Source: Kribbella sp. CA-293567
GTDB lineage: Bacteria; Actinomycetota; Actinomycetes; Propionibacteriales; Kribbellaceae
Length of the DNA: 64,000 bases
Direction of reading: 5' to 3'
Assembly: GCF_027627575.1 (NCBI RefSeq)
Contig: NZ_CP114065.1
Coordinates: 1,364,001-1,428,000 of the forward strand
The translations under genes were made by a program, and so were the position numbers. Positions 19,573-27,979 of the stretch are shown here, in pieces (within the stretch, counting starts at the first letter, position 1; every line of letters begins with the position of its first letter). The notes beneath the pieces are model-generated. The model did not search any database. It was given only the letters and a program-made list of their open reading frames with translations, and was not told where the DNA came from.

Positions 19573-20847
19573 ATGCCCGACGCCGTCCCTCGCCTGCTGG
19601 TCGCTCTCTACGGACCGACCTCGGCGGGCAAGACCGCGGTGTCGATCGACCTGTGCCTGCGGATCCGGGACGAGCTCGGGCTCGCCCCGATGGTCGTCTC
19701 GGCCGACTCCCGCCAGGTCTACCGCTACATGGACATCGGCACCAGCAAGACGACGCCGGAGGAGATGCGCGGGGTCCCGCACACGATGCTCGACGTCACC
19801 GAGCCGGTGCGGAAGCTGGAGCTGGAGACCTTCGTCTCCGAGGCCCGCAAACACATGGACGACTGCTGGAAGTCCGGCGGCGTCCCGGTGATCGTCGGCG
19901 GCACGAGCGTCTACGTCCGCTCGCTGCTGGAGGGCTGGGAGGTGGACGCGGTCGCCGAGGCGCGCAACACCGTCCGGCGGGACTTCCCCCGCAGCATGGC
20001 CGAGGACGCGTACGCCGTACTGACGCGGCTGGACCGGACGGCCGCGGCCAAGATCCACGAGAACAACTACGAAGCGATCGTGAACGCGCTGGCGCATGCC
20101 ATGGGCAACGACCCTGAGCGCGCGAACACCTCGGTGGCCGCGCGGCAGGTGGTGCTCGGGGTGGACCGTCCCGCCGCGGACATCGATCGCCGGGTGGCGG
20201 AGACCTACGACCACCAGGTCGAGCGTGGTCTGCGGGACGAGGTGCTCGGCCTCGACGAGCGTTACGACGTCCTGGCGCAGTACCGCGGACTCGGTCAGGA
20301 CTCGCCGAACCAGGTCGTCCACACCCATGGCTACACCGAATGGTTCGACCTCGCGCTGGAGCGTGGCAAGGCGGTGGAGAACCTGGGCGCCGCCGACCTG
20401 GCGGAGGTGCGCGACCGGGTGGTCGAGCGGATCCGCACCCACACCCGGCGGCAGCGCTCGGCGATCGGGAAGCTCGCCGGCGTCAAGCTGGTGCGCAGCG
20501 AGCGGGATGCCTTCGCGGCGGTCCGAGCAGCCCTGACAGCGCCTGCCCCCAAGCCCGCCGGCGGTGCGAAGGCGGCTGGTGCATCGAAGACAGCTGGGGG
20601 ATCAAAGACAGCTGGTGGGCCGAGGTCCGCGGGCGGCGGCAAGCCTGCCGGCGGCGCGAAGAGTGCTGATGGCGCGAAGAGCGCCGGTTCCGCAAGATCA
20701 GCGGGTGGCGGGAAGCCCGCCGGGGGCTCGAGATCTGCGGGTGGCGCGAAGTCCTCGGGGGGTCGTGGTTCCGCGGGCCGCTCGGGCGGTCGTGGGGCCG
20801 GCGGCCAGCCCCGCCAGGGCAAACCCCGCGGCCCCAAGCCGCGCTGA
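19573..20847 (+). CDS. MiaA-like isopentenyl/dimethylallyl transferase with low-complexity tail
   Basis: A 424-residue protein. Residues 1-315 resemble tRNA dimethylallyltransferase (MiaA): Walker A GPTSAGKT, the substrate strand SADSRQVYRYMDIGTSKT and GGTSVYVRSLLEG. The usual C-terminal QAIGY(R/K)E element is replaced by HTHGYTEWFDLA, so it is a divergent paralogue rather than the main MiaA. Residues from about 318 onward are Gly/Ala/Ser/Lys repeats (AGGAKSAGG-type), strongly basic and probably disordered, which could bind RNA. It sits between bsaP and an intergenic hairpin. Function beyond family is not established. Confidence 0.7.
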   Translation: MPDAVPRLLVALYGPTSAGKTAVSIDLCLRIRDELGLAPMVVSADSRQVYRYMDIGTSKTTPEEMRGVPHTMLDVTEPVRKLELETFVSEARKHMDDCWKSGGVPVIVGGTSVYVRSLLEGWEVDAVAEARNTVRRDFPRSMAEDAYAVLTRLDRTAAAKIHENNYEAIVNALAHAMGNDPERANTSVAARQVVLGVDRPAADIDRRVAETYDHQVERGLRDEVLGLDERYDVLAQYRGLGQDSPNQVVHTHGYTEWFDLALERGKAVENLGAADLAEVRDRVVERIRTHTRRQRSAIGKLAGVKLVRSERDAFAAVRAALTAPAPKPAGGAKAAGASKTAGGSKTAGGPRSAGGGKPAGGAKSADGAKSAGSARSAGGGKPAGGSRSAGGAKSSGGRGSAGRSGGRGAGGQPRQGKPRGPKPR

Positions 20848-20910
20848 CCCGAACGAGAAGCTGCCAGCGCGACGCCCGCGCGGTCTCACATTCCCTGAGC
20901 GAACCAGAAC

Positions 20911-20932
20911 GGCCGGGGGCATCCCCCCGGCC
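20911..20932. terminator. Bidirectional terminator hairpin
   Basis: GGCCGGGGG (20911-20919), loop CATC, CCCCCGGCC (20924-20932). Lies between the convergent MiaA-like gene and the small basic-protein gene. Confidence 0.7.
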
Positions 20933-20973
20933 TCGAGCAGGAACGCCGTGCGCGCCTGCCGGCTCTGTTCTGC

Positions 20974-21168
20974 TCAGCCGCGCCCGGTGCCTCTGTTCCG
21001 CTTGTTCGGGTTGGGTTTGCGGCGAGCGTCACCCTTCTCGCCACCCTGGTCGCGACCGCGCCGTTCGTCACCGCGCTCGTGCTTCTCCTGGCTCGACGGG
21101 CGCTTGTTCTTGTCGTGCCCGCCGGCCGGCTCGTCCTTGCCCTTGTTCGTGTTCCTGCCGAAGGCCAT
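20974..21168 (-). CDS. Small disordered basic protein, MAFG family copy 1
   Basis: A 64-residue, highly charged, probably unfolded protein beginning MAFGRNTNKGKDE and ending with the Asn/Lys/Arg motif NPNKRNRGTGRG. AGAAGGGA precedes the ATG. Its start and NPN motif recur in the neighbouring copy (21222-21407), which argues that both are real genes. No known function; nucleic-acid binding is only a guess from charge. Confidence 0.6.
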   Translation of the reverse strand: MAFGRNTNKGKDEPAGGHDKNKRPSSQEKHERGDERRGRDQGGEKGDARRKPNPNKRNRGTGRG

Positions 21169-21221
21169 CGGTGGTCCCTTCTGCCGGAGCCGCCCTCTGC
21201 GGCTGCTTCAGGGGGCAGGGC

Positions 21222-21407
21222 TCACTTGCCCTTGCCGCCCTCTTTCTTCTTCGCGATGATGTTGCGGCCGGCCCTGGTGTTCGGGTTCGGGTTGCGCTGC
21301 TGGTCGGCCTGCGCGCGGGCCTGACCGGCCTGGTGCTTGCCCTTGGTGTTCTTGCTCGTGCTGGTGGTGTGTTCCTTGCCGGGCTTGCCGTTCTTACCGA
21401 AGGCCAT
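21222..21407 (-). CDS. Small disordered basic protein, MAFG family copy 2
   Basis: A 61-residue protein beginning MAFGKNGKPGKEH with NPNPNTRAGRN near the end and a Lys/Gly tail. The start ATG at 21407 is fixed by GAGGAGC; an in-frame upstream extension is not supported. It lies 53 bp upstream of copy 1 on the same strand, so the two may be one transcript. Function unknown. Confidence 0.6.
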   Translation of the reverse strand: MAFGKNGKPGKEHTTSTSKNTKGKHQAGQARAQADQQRNPNPNTRAGRNIIAKKKEGGKGK

Positions 21408-21555
21408 CGTTGAGCTCCTCTGTCGAAAGCTTGTCGTCCGAACAGACGTCGAGTTCCGGCGCCCGGTTCCCGGCTCGTCCGGAACACCGGAAAACGTAGC
21501 CACGGAGAGGGTCATCCGGACGCCGGTGGCGGATGCCGGCGACCCAGCCGGCGGC

Positions 21556-21561
21556 TAGAGT
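21556..21561 (+). promoter_or_regulatory. -10 box TAGAGT, leaderless-type
   Basis: TAGAGT is 6 nt before the GTG at 21568. No ribosome-binding site is seen. Confidence 0.45.
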
Positions 21562-21567
21562 TCTGGG

Positions 21568-22106
<539 letters not shown>

Positions 22107-22110
<4 letters not shown>

Positions 22111-23033
22111 CCGAGTCGGCCGGTGAACACCGGTACCAGCTCGACCAGGCCGAGAGCGACCGGATCTTCCGGGACCGGATCGTGCCCGACCGGCTCACCG
22201 GCAGCCCGCAGCAGCAGCCGATCGTGGTCTTCGTCTGTGGCCAGCCCGGCGACGGCAAGGCCACGGTCACCAAACTCGCCGAGGCGGTCCTGCGTCGCCG
22301 TGGCCGGCCGGTGATCCTCAGCGCTCCGGCTTTCGAGGCCTACCACCCGCGTCTGTACGAACCGATCACCGACGTGCCCACCACGGCCGACAAGGATGTC
22401 CAGCCCGACGGCCGGCGGTGGCTGGCCGCGGCCGAGGCGTTGACGATCCAGCAGCGCTACGACGGGATCGTCGAGACCGAACTGCTCGACCCGAGCGCCT
22501 TCGCCGAGTCGGCCCGCCGGTTCAAGGCGGCCGGCTTCCAGGTCGAGATCGCGGTGCTCGCGGTGCACGAGGCGCAGAGCCGGCTCGGCGTACTGGAACG
22601 GCATATGCGGGCGCTGGAGGAGTTCGGCTTCGGCCGGCTCACGCCGCCGGCCAGGCACGACGCCGGCTACCAGGGCGTACTGCGGGCCGCCGAGCTGATC
22701 GACACGGGAGACTTCGCCGATCGGGCCGCGGTCCTGCGTCCGGACGGCCGGCTGATCTACGGCAATCAGCGCGACGGCAGGGGCCAATGGCAACAACCTC
22801 CGCGGACGGGGGAGGCGGTCAGCTGGGAGAGGGAGCGGCCGTGGACGGTGCCGGAGTCGCGGCACTTCCTGGACGTCGCCTCGGAGGTCGGCCGGATCGG
22901 GCTGGCCGCGCCGGTCCAGTGGGTCCGCGACGAGTCCGTCGGCCAGGCCAGGGCCGTGACCGCGCTGGCCCGGCGGCGGTTGCACCCCGACGCCGTCACG
23001 CTGCACATCGCGACGGCCGGCACCCTGGGCTGA
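22107..23033 (+). CDS. Zeta-toxin-like kinase with altered active site
   Basis: A 308-residue protein resembling bacterial zeta toxins, which phosphorylate UDP-GlcNAc. The P-loop reads GQPGDGKA (Lys51, Ala52), lacking the usual Ser/Thr after Lys. The motif that normally holds the catalytic acid before FRxxHP reads SAPAFEAYHPRL, with no Asp. Activity may therefore be lost or changed. GTG 22107 has GGAGGTGA upstream and overlaps the acidic partner. No membrane segment. Confidence 0.72.
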
Positions 23034-23133
23034 TCGCCGGCCCGAGATCCCGCCCACATCCTGACCGCCCGCGCCGCAGTCGGCCGCGGCCACCGATTAC
23101 TGTGGTGAATCCTCAGGACGAAGGCAGGAAACG

Positions 23134-24480
23134 GTGTCACGATCGGTCAACGCGCGGCGACGGCCAGAACCGGGGGCCGGTCGCGAACTCCTCGCCGCCG
23201 ATGCCACCCTGCTCTGGCATCCCTACTCGTCGCTGATCGACCCGGCGCCCCTGCACCTGGTGCGAGGTGCCGACGGGGTCCGGCTACGGCTCGACGACGG
23301 TGCCGGTGGCGAGGTCGAGGCGATCGACGCGATGGCGTCGTGGTGGTGCATGATCCACGGCTACCGCAACCCGGTGCTCGATGCGGCGCTGAAGGCACAG
23401 GTCGACGACTTCAGCCACGTGATGTTCGGCGGGCTCACCCACGAGCCGGCGGTCCGGCTGGCCGAGCGGCTGGTGGAGATCACCCCGGAGCCGATCCGGC
23501 ACGTGTTCTTCTGCGACTCCGGGTCGGTGTCGGTCGAGGTCGCGATCAAGCTCGCCCTGCAGTACCAAGGGGCCCGGGGCAACCAGAACCGTACCCGGAT
23601 GCTGACAGTCCGTGGCGGGTACCACGGAGACACCTTCGCGCCGATGAGTGTCTGCGACCCGGTGAACGGGATGCACTCGCTGTTCACCGGATCGCTGAAG
23701 GAGCAGGTCTTCGGGCCGCAACCACCCGCCGGTTTCGACCGGCCGGACGACGACCCGGAGTACCTGGCCTGGGCCGCGACGATGCGGCAGGTCGCGGCGC
23801 GGCACCGCGACGAGGTGGCGGCGATCGTCGTCGAGCCGATCCTGCAGGGCGCGGGCGGGATGTCCCCGTACAGCCCGGCTTGCTTGAAGTTGCTTCGGGA
23901 GTTGGCCGACGAGCACGGCTTCCTGCTCATCCTGGACGAGATCGCCACCGGATTCGGCCGTACCGGAACGCTGTTCGCGGCCGAGCATGCCGGCATCGAT
24001 CCGGACATCCTCTGTGTCGGCAAGGCGCTGACCGGGGGCTACCTGTCGATGGCTGCCACGCTGTGTACGACGGAGGTCGCGCACACCGTGTCGGGAGGTC
24101 CGGGCGGGGCGCTCATGCACGGCCCGACCTTCATGGCCAATCCGCTCGCCTGCGCGGTCTCCCTCGCGAGCATCGACCTGTTGCTCTCCCAGGACTGGTC
24201 CGCGCGGATCGCCTCGATCTCCGCCGGACTGTCGGCCGGACTGGCTCCGGCGGCCTCGTTGCCAGCGGTGAAGGACGTGCGGGTGCTCGGTGCCGTCGGA
24301 GTCGTGCAACTTGCTGGACCGGTCGACCTGCGACGGATGACCGACGCCGTACTGCGCCGAGGCGTCTGGGTCCGGCCGTTCCGCGACCTGGTCTACACGA
24401 TGCCGCCGTACACATGCACGGAAGAGGACATCGCCACCATCAGCACGGCGATCACCGAAGCGATTGCCGAGGGCAACTGA
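23134..24480 (+). CDS. bioA: Adenosylmethionine-8-amino-7-oxononanoate aminotransferase BioA
   Basis: A 448-residue PLP class III aminotransferase that turns KAPA into DAPA, using SAM as amino donor in the typical enzyme. HPYSSL near the N-terminus, SWWCMIHGYRNP and the Schiff-base region CVGKALTGG (Lys297) are diagnostic. GTG 23134 follows AGGAA. A TTACTGTG element lies at 23097-23104. The stop overlaps the bioF start by one base (TGATG), so bioA-bioF-bioD form one operon. Confidence 0.95.
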   Translation: MSRSVNARRRPEPGAGRELLAADATLLWHPYSSLIDPAPLHLVRGADGVRLRLDDGAGGEVEAIDAMASWWCMIHGYRNPVLDAALKAQVDDFSHVMFGGLTHEPAVRLAERLVEITPEPIRHVFFCDSGSVSVEVAIKLALQYQGARGNQNRTRMLTVRGGYHGDTFAPMSVCDPVNGMHSLFTGSLKEQVFGPQPPAGFDRPDDDPEYLAWAATMRQVAARHRDEVAAIVVEPILQGAGGMSPYSPACLKLLRELADEHGFLLILDEIATGFGRTGTLFAAEHAGIDPDILCVGKALTGGYLSMAATLCTTEVAHTVSGGPGGALMHGPTFMANPLACAVSLASIDLLLSQDWSARIASISAGLSAGLAPAASLPAVKDVRVLGAVGVVQLAGPVDLRRMTDAVLRRGVWVRPFRDLVYTMPPYTCTEEDIATISTAITEAIAEGN

Positions 24481-25601
24481 TGCTGGAGGAGTGGCTGGCG
24501 CCGAAGGCGGTGGCGTTGGAGGCGCGCGGGCTGACGCGGCAACTGCGCGCCCGGCAGCCGGACGAGGTACTGGTCGACCTGGCCGGCAACGACTATCTCG
24601 GCCTGGCTCGCGATCCGCGCGTGGTGGAGGCGACCGTCGCCGCCGTCCGTGAGTGGGGCACCGGTGCGACCGCGTCCCGTCTGGTGACCGGAACCACCGC
24701 GCTGCACGCGGAACTGGAGTCGGCGTCGGCGGAGTACACCGGGCACGAATCGGCGTTGGCCTTCTCCTCCGGCTATCTCGCCAACCTGGGCGTGATCACC
24801 GCGCTCGGCGGCCCTGGCACCCTGCTCGTCTCCGACGAACACGTGCACGCCTCGCTCGTCGACGCCTGCCGCCTGGCCCGCTCCCGGGTCGAGGTCACCC
24901 CGCACAACGATCTCGAGGCGATCGGCAAAGCCCTTGCCGAGCGCAACGAACCGCACGCCCTGATCCTGGTCGAGTCCGTCTACAGCGTCCTGGGCGATGC
25001 CGCGCCCCTGGACGCCCTGTCAGCTCTGGCCCGAGACCACGGCGCGGTCCTCGTCGTCGACGAGGCTCACGGCCTGGGCGTCACCGGAAACGGCCGCGGC
25101 TCGGTCAGTGCAGCCTCCCTGGCCGGCCTCGACCACGTGATCGTCACCATGACCTTGTCCAAGGCAATGGCCAGCCAAGGCGGCCTGGTGCTCGGCCCCG
25201 CCGTACTGCGCAACCACCTGATCAACCGCTCCCGCCCGTTCATCTTCGACACCGGCCTGGCCCCCGCAGCCTGCGCAGCAGCCCTCGCTGCCTTGCGTGT
25301 CCTGCAAGCCGAGCCCGACCGCCCCGCCGCAATCCACACGACAGCAGCCCGTCTGGCCAGAGTTTGTGGCGTCGAACCCTCCAGCGGAGCCGTCGTCTCC
25401 GTTCCCATGCCGGGCCCGCGCGAAGCAGTACGAGCCGCCGGCCAGTGCCTCGCCAACGGCGTACGAGTAGGCGTGTTCCGCCCACCGTCGGTCCCCGACG
25501 GCATCAGCCGTCTCCGCCTCACCGCGCAGGCCGGACTGTCCACCCCCGACCTCGACCTCGCCTGCGAAGTCGTCGTCGCCGCGATCCAGGAAGTGTCGTG
25601 A
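24480..25601 (+). CDS. bioF: 8-amino-7-oxononanoate synthase BioF
   Basis: A 373-residue PLP enzyme condensing pimeloyl thioester with alanine to give KAPA. DLAGNDYLGLA at the N-terminus, GTGATASRLVTGTT, VDEAHGLGVTG and the Schiff-base lysine in TLSKAMASQGG (Lys228) mark the alpha-oxoamine synthase family. It shares its first base with the bioA stop and overlaps bioD by 4 nt. Confidence 0.95.
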   Translation: MLEEWLAPKAVALEARGLTRQLRARQPDEVLVDLAGNDYLGLARDPRVVEATVAAVREWGTGATASRLVTGTTALHAELESASAEYTGHESALAFSSGYLANLGVITALGGPGTLLVSDEHVHASLVDACRLARSRVEVTPHNDLEAIGKALAERNEPHALILVESVYSVLGDAAPLDALSALARDHGAVLVVDEAHGLGVTGNGRGSVSAASLAGLDHVIVTMTLSKAMASQGGLVLGPAVLRNHLINRSRPFIFDTGLAPAACAAALAALRVLQAEPDRPAAIHTTAARLARVCGVEPSSGAVVSVPMPGPREAVRAAGQCLANGVRVGVFRPPSVPDGISRLRLTAQAGLSTPDLDLACEVVVAAIQEVS

Positions 25602-26266
25602 CCAAGATCCTCTTCGTCACCGGTACAGATACCGGCGTAGGCAAGACCGTCGTGACTGCGGCCCTGGCAGTCACCGCAGCCGGCTCGGTAGCGGTGGTGA
25701 AGCCGGCGCAGACCGGCGTGACAGCCGGCGAACCCGGCGACCTGCAGGAGATCCAGCGCCTCACCGGCCTGGCCGATCTGCACGAAGGTGTGCGCCTTCG
25801 GGACCCGCTCGCTCCCACCACCGCGGCGCGCCGTGAAGGCGCCTCGCTGCCGTCGGTGAAGGCCCAGGCCGGATCGATCACCGACCTGGCCGCCTCCCGG
25901 GACACCGTGATCGTCGAAGGAGCAGGAGGCCTGCTGGTAGGCCTCGACGAGGCCGGCCACAACCTCGCCGACCTCGCCGCCCACCTGGATGTTCCGTTCG
26001 CCTTCGTCGTCGTCACCCGCGCCGGCCTCGGCACCCTCAACCACACCGGCCTCACCGTCGAGGCCCTCCGGTCCCGAGGCCTGCCGATCGAAGGCCTGGT
26101 CGTCGGGTCCTGGCCCGCGGAACCTGAGCTGGCCGAGCGCTGCAACCTCGAGGACCTGCCGGCGATCACCGGAGTGCCGGTGATCGCCCGGGTTCCGGCG
26201 GGCGCCGGAGCCCTCGACCGCGCCACCTTCCTGGCCGCCGCGGGCGGCTGGTTCTCCAGCCGCTGA
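25598..26266 (+). CDS. bioD: Dethiobiotin synthetase BioD
   Basis: A 222-residue ATP-dependent carboxylase that closes the ureido ring on DAPA. Walker A GTDTGVGKT lies at residues 8-16; KPAQTGV and EGAGGLLVGL are family motifs. Start GTG 25598 overlaps the bioF stop. It is the last gene of the bioAFD operon; the convergent toxin-immunity genes begin 75 bp later. Confidence 0.95.
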   Translation: MTKILFVTGTDTGVGKTVVTAALAVTAAGSVAVVKPAQTGVTAGEPGDLQEIQRLTGLADLHEGVRLRDPLAPTTAARREGASLPSVKAQAGSITDLAASRDTVIVEGAGGLLVGLDEAGHNLADLAAHLDVPFAFVVVTRAGLGTLNHTGLTVEALRSRGLPIEGLVVGSWPAEPELAERCNLEDLPAITGVPVIARVPAGAGALDRATFLAAAGGWFSSR

Positions 26267-26341
26267 GCCACGCCGATGACCCGGCACTGCGCCGGTCGTG
26301 CTCGCGATCGAGGTCCGCGGTACTGCCCGCCCGCGAACGGG

Positions 26342-26602
26342 TCAGGCCGTGGCTTCGGTCAGGCTTCCTCGGTCGAGCTGTTGCTGGGTGAACAACCCCA
26401 GCAGGTAGATCAGCGCGACGTCCTGGTTCTCGAAGCCCACCTCGTCCGTGCGTAGCCCGCGCTCGGAGTAGAAGACGCTCCAGCCTTCGTCGACCGGCAG
26501 GGCGCAGACGCGAGAGTCGATCTCGGCGCCGATCGAGTACTCGCCGGCCGCGACGCCGAGCCGGTTCAGGTAGTTCTCCAGTACCTCTGGTGAAAGTTGC
26601 AT
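26342..26602 (-). CDS. Probable immunity protein for TNT-like toxin
   Basis: An 86-residue acidic cytoplasmic protein. The pattern GEYSIGAEIDSRVCALPVD, then GWSVFYSERG and a closing helix, resembles small proteins often encoded beside TNT-domain toxins in actinobacteria. It lies 18 bp downstream of the toxin gene on the same strand. I infer it binds and blocks the toxin. No enzymatic motif is seen. Confidence 0.65.
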   Translation of the reverse strand: MQLSPEVLENYLNRLGVAAGEYSIGAEIDSRVCALPVDEGWSVFYSERGLRTDEVGFENQDVALIYLLGLFTQQQLDRGSLTEATA

Positions 26603-26620
26603 CAGTCGGCTCCTCGGCTG

Positions 26621-27379
26621 TTATTCGGTCTCGGTGACGGAGCCGGCAGGTTCCGCGTCGTCGGAGTCCGGCGGTGGCACTTCCTCCAGGGCCCCCTCCG
26701 CCACCAGGTCTCTGACCGGCTTGAAGATCTTCATCTGTACTCCGCCTCCGGGCGAGCCGAGATTCAGGGCCGCCGCGGCCGTGCCCTCCAGCATCGGGAT
26801 CTTCCGCAAGGCCCGGTAGAAATGCAGCCCCTTGCTGAGGCTGCTGGGATGCAGTCCCAGCTGCTCGAAGGGGACGTCGACCCGGCACAGGTAGGTGCCC
26901 TTCTCGTCGCCGAACCGGGCCAGCAGGTCATCGGGATCGATCGTGCCGTAGGTCTCGGTGCCCGCTTCGAACCCGCCGTTGGGCGGGTAGTCGCTGCCCT
27001 TGATGACGGCGTCCGGATCTGCCTCGCACTGCCGGCGGGACTCCTCCGAGGATCGCTTGGCCACGGCCTTGCTCCGCACCGCCTCCCCTGGGCCGAGAGC
27101 GCCTGGTGGCAGCGGCTTCTTACGGTTCTCGGCGGCCGCGGCAATCACCTCCGCGGGCGCCTTGTACGGATGCAACTCCTCGTCCAGGATCTTCACCTTG
27201 CGCCCGTCCGAGATGGTGAGGTCCTTCAGGAGCTCGTCGTGCCGGGGAGCCTTGGAGATGGTGGTGAACGAACGGCGGCCCATCAAGTGCGGGGCGTGGG
27301 TGTCCATGGTGAAGCGGAAGATCACTCGTCCGGCCTGCCTGCCGCCCCGCGACCGCATGGCGATCGATCCGCCGCCCAT
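26621..27379 (-). CDS. Probable TNT-type NAD(P)+ glycohydrolase toxin
   Basis: A 252-residue protein. Residues 130-218 follow the TNT fold pattern: YPPNGGFEAGTETYG, ARFGDEKGTYL, PFEQLGL, the His of LHFYRA (His186) and GGGVQMKI (Gln215), the two positions needed in tuberculosis necrotizing toxin. Family members hydrolyse NAD+. The N-terminal 125 residues are basic and could be a loading or binding region. No signal peptide. ATG 27379 follows GGAGGAG. It sits beside an immunity candidate and within the contractile-injection locus, so it is a candidate cargo (inference). Confidence 0.68.
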   Translation of the reverse strand: MGGGSIAMRSRGGRQAGRVIFRFTMDTHAPHLMGRRSFTTISKAPRHDELLKDLTISDGRKVKILDEELHPYKAPAEVIAAAAENRKKPLPPGALGPGEAVRSKAVAKRSSEESRRQCEADPDAVIKGSDYPPNGGFEAGTETYGTIDPDDLLARFGDEKGTYLCRVDVPFEQLGLHPSSLSKGLHFYRALRKIPMLEGTAAAALNLGSPGGGVQMKIFKPVRDLVAEGALEEVPPPDSDDAEPAGSVTETE

Positions 27380-27396
27380 TGCGGCACTCCTCCACA

Positions 27397-27831
27397 TCAG
27401 GCGTCGCCCGCCGCGGCGCGGATCTCGGCCTGCTCGCTCTCGGACAGCCCGGCCAGCGCGGTCTCGGCCTTGTCGGGATTTCCTGCTCGCGTGTAGGCCA
27501 GCGCCAGGTTGTAGCTGAGCTCCTGCGCGCCGTCGCTTCCGAACCAGGTGTCGGCGGAGCCGGTGTCGACCACCCGCTGCCACCGCTCGGCGGCGGCCTC
27601 GAAATTGCCCGCCCAGGCCTGCTCGAAACCACGCGCCCAGTCGGCGCGGGCCCGCATGTGGGCGGTGCTGTCCTCGTCGTACAGGCTGCGCATGTCCTCG
27701 TCGTCGAGGATGCTCTCCCAGATCGTCGCCGCCACGTCGAAGGCTTGCTGCTGCACCGCCGTGACCGCTTGATCGGCGTAATCCTGGACATTCTTGGCGT
27801 ACTCGTCCTGCTCCACTTCGCTGACCGACAT
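27397..27831 (-). CDS. Small TPR-like protein upstream of the toxin
   Basis: A 144-residue acidic helical protein with TPR-like pairs (EQAWAGNFEAAAERWQRVVD and LSYNLALAYTRAGNPDKAETALAGL). GAGGGAA precedes its ATG. It lies 17 bp upstream of the toxin gene, so it may be a chaperone or adaptor for that protein; this is inference from position and fold only. Confidence 0.6.
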   Translation of the reverse strand: MSVSEVEQDEYAKNVQDYADQAVTAVQQQAFDVAATIWESILDDEDMRSLYDEDSTAHMRARADWARGFEQAWAGNFEAAAERWQRVVDTGSADTWFGSDGAQELSYNLALAYTRAGNPDKAETALAGLSESEQAEIRAAAGDA

Positions 27832-27979
27832 CGTTCCCTCCGCCTGACCTGGGCTGGTGTTCGTGGAGCACCAGCCTCACTCCGGCCGCGGTGCCGTGGG
27901 CGGTCTGCCGGGAAAACCAAGAAGCGGGGCCGCGGGCCTGAAGGAGCCGGGCCGGGTGCCCGAAAGGGAAGGCGAGGCG

